DNA of 22,643 bases from UBA10449 sp005883585 (lineage in GTDB: Bacteria; Chloroflexota; Dormibacteria; Dormibacterales; Dormibacteraceae), in NCBI GenBank assembly GCA_005883585.1, contig VBFD01000129.1, positions 1 to 22,643 of the forward strand, written 5' to 3'. The notes below the pieces were generated by a model. The model saw only the letters and a program-made list of their open reading frames with translations. It had not been told where the DNA came from and made no database searches. The position numbers were made by a program, and so were the translations under genes. Below, piece after piece: positions 20,784 through 22,643 of the stretch (position 1 is the first letter of the stretch; each line of letters opens with the position of its first letter).

Positions 20784-22643
20784 GTGGCGGTCAATGCCGC
20801 GTTCGGCGGTGTGGTCCGCAGGCGTGAGGACCCTCGCCTGATCACCGGCGCCGGGCTCTACACGGACGATGTCCGGCTCGATCGGTGCCTGCATGCCGTG
20901 TTCGTGCGGTCCTCGATCGCACACGCTCGCATCAGGAGCGTCGACGTGGCGCTCGCGTCTGCGATGCCGGGCGTGGTCGGGATTTTCGGCGCCAAGGACT
21001 TCGAGTTCGAGAGCATGACGGCGCGTCCTCGCCTGGCGTCGGAAATGGTCCTGTTCGTCGGTGATGCGATCGCGGTCGCGGTGGCCGAGACACGCGACCA
21101 GGCTGTGGACGCGGCCGCGGCGGTCGTCGTCGATTACGACCCGCTGCCTGCGGTTGTCGACAGCATCAAGGCGCTGGAGCCGGATGCGGACCTGGTGCAG
21201 CCTGACCGCGACGACAACCTCGTCATCGACTTCGAGGTCGGAGAGGCGGGCGCGCTCGACGGCGCTGATGTCGCGATCAAGGCTCGGTTCATCAATCAGC
21301 GCCTGGCTGCGGTGCCTATCGAAGCCAATGCGGTCGCGGCGGAACCCGACGGGGAGGGCGGAATCCGCATCTGGGCCTCGACCCAGGTGCCGTTCCGAGT
21401 CCGCACGCAGGTCGCGGAGGCGCTCGGACTCCCCGAGACGAAGGTCCAGGTCATCGCGCCGGACGTCGGCGGTGCGTTCGGCGCCAAGCTGATGACGTAC
21501 CCCGAACAGACGGTGCTGTGCGCGGTGGCACAGAAACTGGACCGGCCGGTGCGGTGGTTCGAATACCGCTCGGAGAACATGGTCGCCATGAGTCACGGCC
21601 GGGCGCAGGCCCAGGACGTGGCGCTCGGAGCGACGCGCGAGGGCAAGCTCGTCGGCCTCGACCTGGAGATCGTCGCCGACTGCGGCGCGGACGCCGGCAT
21701 TGGGGCGGCCTTGCCGGGTTACACGATGCTGCTGTCTTCGGGCTGTTACGACATCCCGAAGATCCGCGTTCGCACGCGCACCGCCCTGACCAACACGACC
21801 ATCGTGTCCGCCTACAGGGGCGCGGGACGCCCTGAGGCGATCGCGATGATCGAGCGCGCGATGGACATGCTGGCCACGGAGCTTGGTCTTGATCCCGCTG
21901 AGCTGCGGCGGCGCAATTTCATTCGCGGCGGTTTTCCGTTCACGACGGCGGCCGGCGCTACCTACGACTCCGGCGACTATTCGCGTGCGCTCGACCTCGC
22001 GCTTGACGCATTGGGCTATGACGAGCTGCGACGTGAGCAGAAGGCGAGGCGCGAGCGTGGGGACCGGGCGCTGCTCGGAGTCGGCATCAGCAGCTACGTC
22101 GAGATGACCGCGGTCCAGCTCACGTCAGAGTTTGGATTTGCGCGGGCGTCTGCGGACGGATCGTTCACCGTCGGCGTCGGCACCAGCTCGAGCGGGCAGG
22201 GCCACGAGACCGCGTACGCGCAGCTGGCCGCGTCGCTTCTGGGCGTGCCGATGGACCGCATTTCCGTCATCCAGTCGGATACGAACCAGGTGCGGAGCGG
22301 TGACGGGACGTATGGATCTCGGTCGCTGCAGCTCGGCGGGAGCGCGGTGCGCGGGGCTTGCATCGCACTGGTCAGAAAGGCTCGCGAGGAAGCGGCACGA
22401 CGTCTGGAGGCGAGCGTCGAAGACATCGAGCGGACGGCCGATGGTGGGTTCGGTGTGCGCGGCGTGCCAGGCTCGTCAATGAGCTGGACCGACCTCGCGG
22501 GGGAGGCGATGCTTGTCGCAGAAGACGAGTTCGAACAGGACGGGCAGACCTTTCCATTCGGCTGCCACGTTGCGGTGGTTGAGGTCGACGTCGAGACCGG
22601 CGATACGCGGTTGATCCGCCATGTCGCGGTCGACGATTGCGGG
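20784..22643 (+). CDS. CoxL-like molybdopterin subunit (form II, xanthine dehydrogenase family), 3'-truncated
   Basis: 620 residues visible from GTG 20784 (VAVNAAFGGVVRRREDPRLI), open to the window end; the family is about 750-800 long. The N-terminal a/b-hammerhead domain has RREDPRLITGAGLYTDDV and VGDAIAVAVAETRDQAVDAA. The molybdenum-cofactor part follows with DVGGAFGAK (from D227) and the active-site loop AYRGAGR (343-349). Genuine aerobic CO dehydrogenase (form I) has AYRCSFR, whose cysteine carries the Mo-S-Cu site. Here the loop lacks it, so this is a form II-type hydroxylase of unknown substrate: an aldehyde, a purine or another heterocycle. It should work with a 2Fe-2S subunit (CoxS-like) and an FAD subunit (CoxM-like), not seen here and possibly downstream. 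It starts 4 bases after the cupin stop. Confidence 0.9.
   Translation, partial: MAVNAAFGGVVRRREDPRLITGAGLYTDDVRLDRCLHAVFVRSSIAHARIRSVDVALASAMPGVVGIFGAKDFEFESMTARPRLASEMVLFVGDAIAVAVAETRDQAVDAAAAVVVDYDPLPAVVDSIKALEPDADLVQPDRDDNLVIDFEVGEAGALDGADVAIKARFINQRLAAVPIEANAVAAEPDGEGGIRIWASTQVPFRVRTQVAEALGLPETKVQVIAPDVGGAFGAKLMTYPEQTVLCAVAQKLDRPVRWFEYRSENMVAMSHGRAQAQDVALGATREGKLVGLDLEIVADCGADAGIGAALPGYTMLLSSGCYDIPKIRVRTRTALTNTTIVSAYRGAGRPEAIAMIERAMDMLATELGLDPAELRRRNFIRGGFPFTTAAGATYDSGDYSRALDLALDALGYDELRREQKARRERGDRALLGVGISSYVEMTAVQLTSEFGFARASADGSFTVGVGTSSSGQGHETAYAQLAASLLGVPMDRISVIQSDTNQVRSGDGTYGSRSLQLGGSAVRGACIALVRKAREEAARRLEASVEDIERTADGGFGVRGVPGSSMSWTDLAGEAMLVAEDEFEQDGQTFPFGCHVAVVEVDVETGDTRLIRHVAVDDCG

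Noticed and set aside
20784..22643. Form I CO dehydrogenase (coxL)
   Set aside because: The active-site loop is AYRGAGR; the copper-binding cysteine of AYRCSFR is absent.
1..22643. CRISPR arrays, insertion sequences, tRNA or rRNA genes, phage or defence genes
   Set aside because: No direct-repeat arrays, transposase motifs, cloverleaf-like sequences or rRNA signatures were seen on reading both strands; a covariance-model scan would be needed to be certain about small RNAs.

Overview
This is a gene-dense, high-GC window with 16 protein-coding genes and no rRNA, tRNA, CRISPR array or insertion sequence that I can recognise. It looks like a free-living aerobic, probably soil-type bacterium of the high-GC Terrabacteria (Chloroflexota, Ca. 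Dormibacterota or Actinomycetota). That placement is inference from GC content, repeated leaderless-type promoters, and the mix of aconitase, glutamate synthase, PucR-type and HxlR-type regulators and a CoxL-like molybdoenzyme. There is no phylogenetic marker here. No gene-free stretch exceeds 300 bases; the largest gap is about 100 bases.

Left part (1-6806). A truncated family-4-type glycosyltransferase is followed on + by two Gfo/Idh/MocA oxidoreductases. The first carries an N-terminal ThuA-like domain. The second has no ATG/GTG/TTG start and appears to begin at an ATA codon overlapping the previous stop. Facing them on - is a DHA2-type exporter, PaaI-like thioesterase and GNAT acetyltransferase operon. 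It diverges from an HxlR-type regulator across a short region with a perfect 17-base operator-like palindrome holding both -35 elements. The HxlR gene overlaps tail to tail with a lower-GC DinB-like/TPR gene.

Middle (6824-13379). A large glutamate synthase gene (gltB) has no gltD beside it. Its coding sequence carries an in-frame insertion with a long perfect hairpin. Upstream on the same strand is a PucR-family regulator, with a 9-bp-arm palindrome at its own promoter. Diverging from it is a 57-residue zinc-ribbon-like protein.

Right part (13182-22643). On - a tight operon runs malQ (GH77), a GH13 glucanase with a degenerate glucoamylase-like N-terminal half, aconitase, and a 65-residue protein of tandem pentads. 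The first three genes are joined by ATGA overlaps, linking alpha-glucan breakdown to the TCA cycle. malQ starts 26 bases from a divergent cupin gene, and their -10 boxes overlap. The cupin is followed after 4 bases by a CoxL-like molybdopterin subunit with the form II loop AYRGAGR, cut by the window end.

A recurring pattern is a -10-like TANNNT or near-match 6-8 bases before the start codon of promoter-proximal genes, suggesting frequent leaderless transcripts. I found no clearly new defence or mobile system. The most unusual items are the palindromic insertion in gltB, the ATA start, the leaderless pattern and the GH15-like/GH13 fusion in an aconitase operon.
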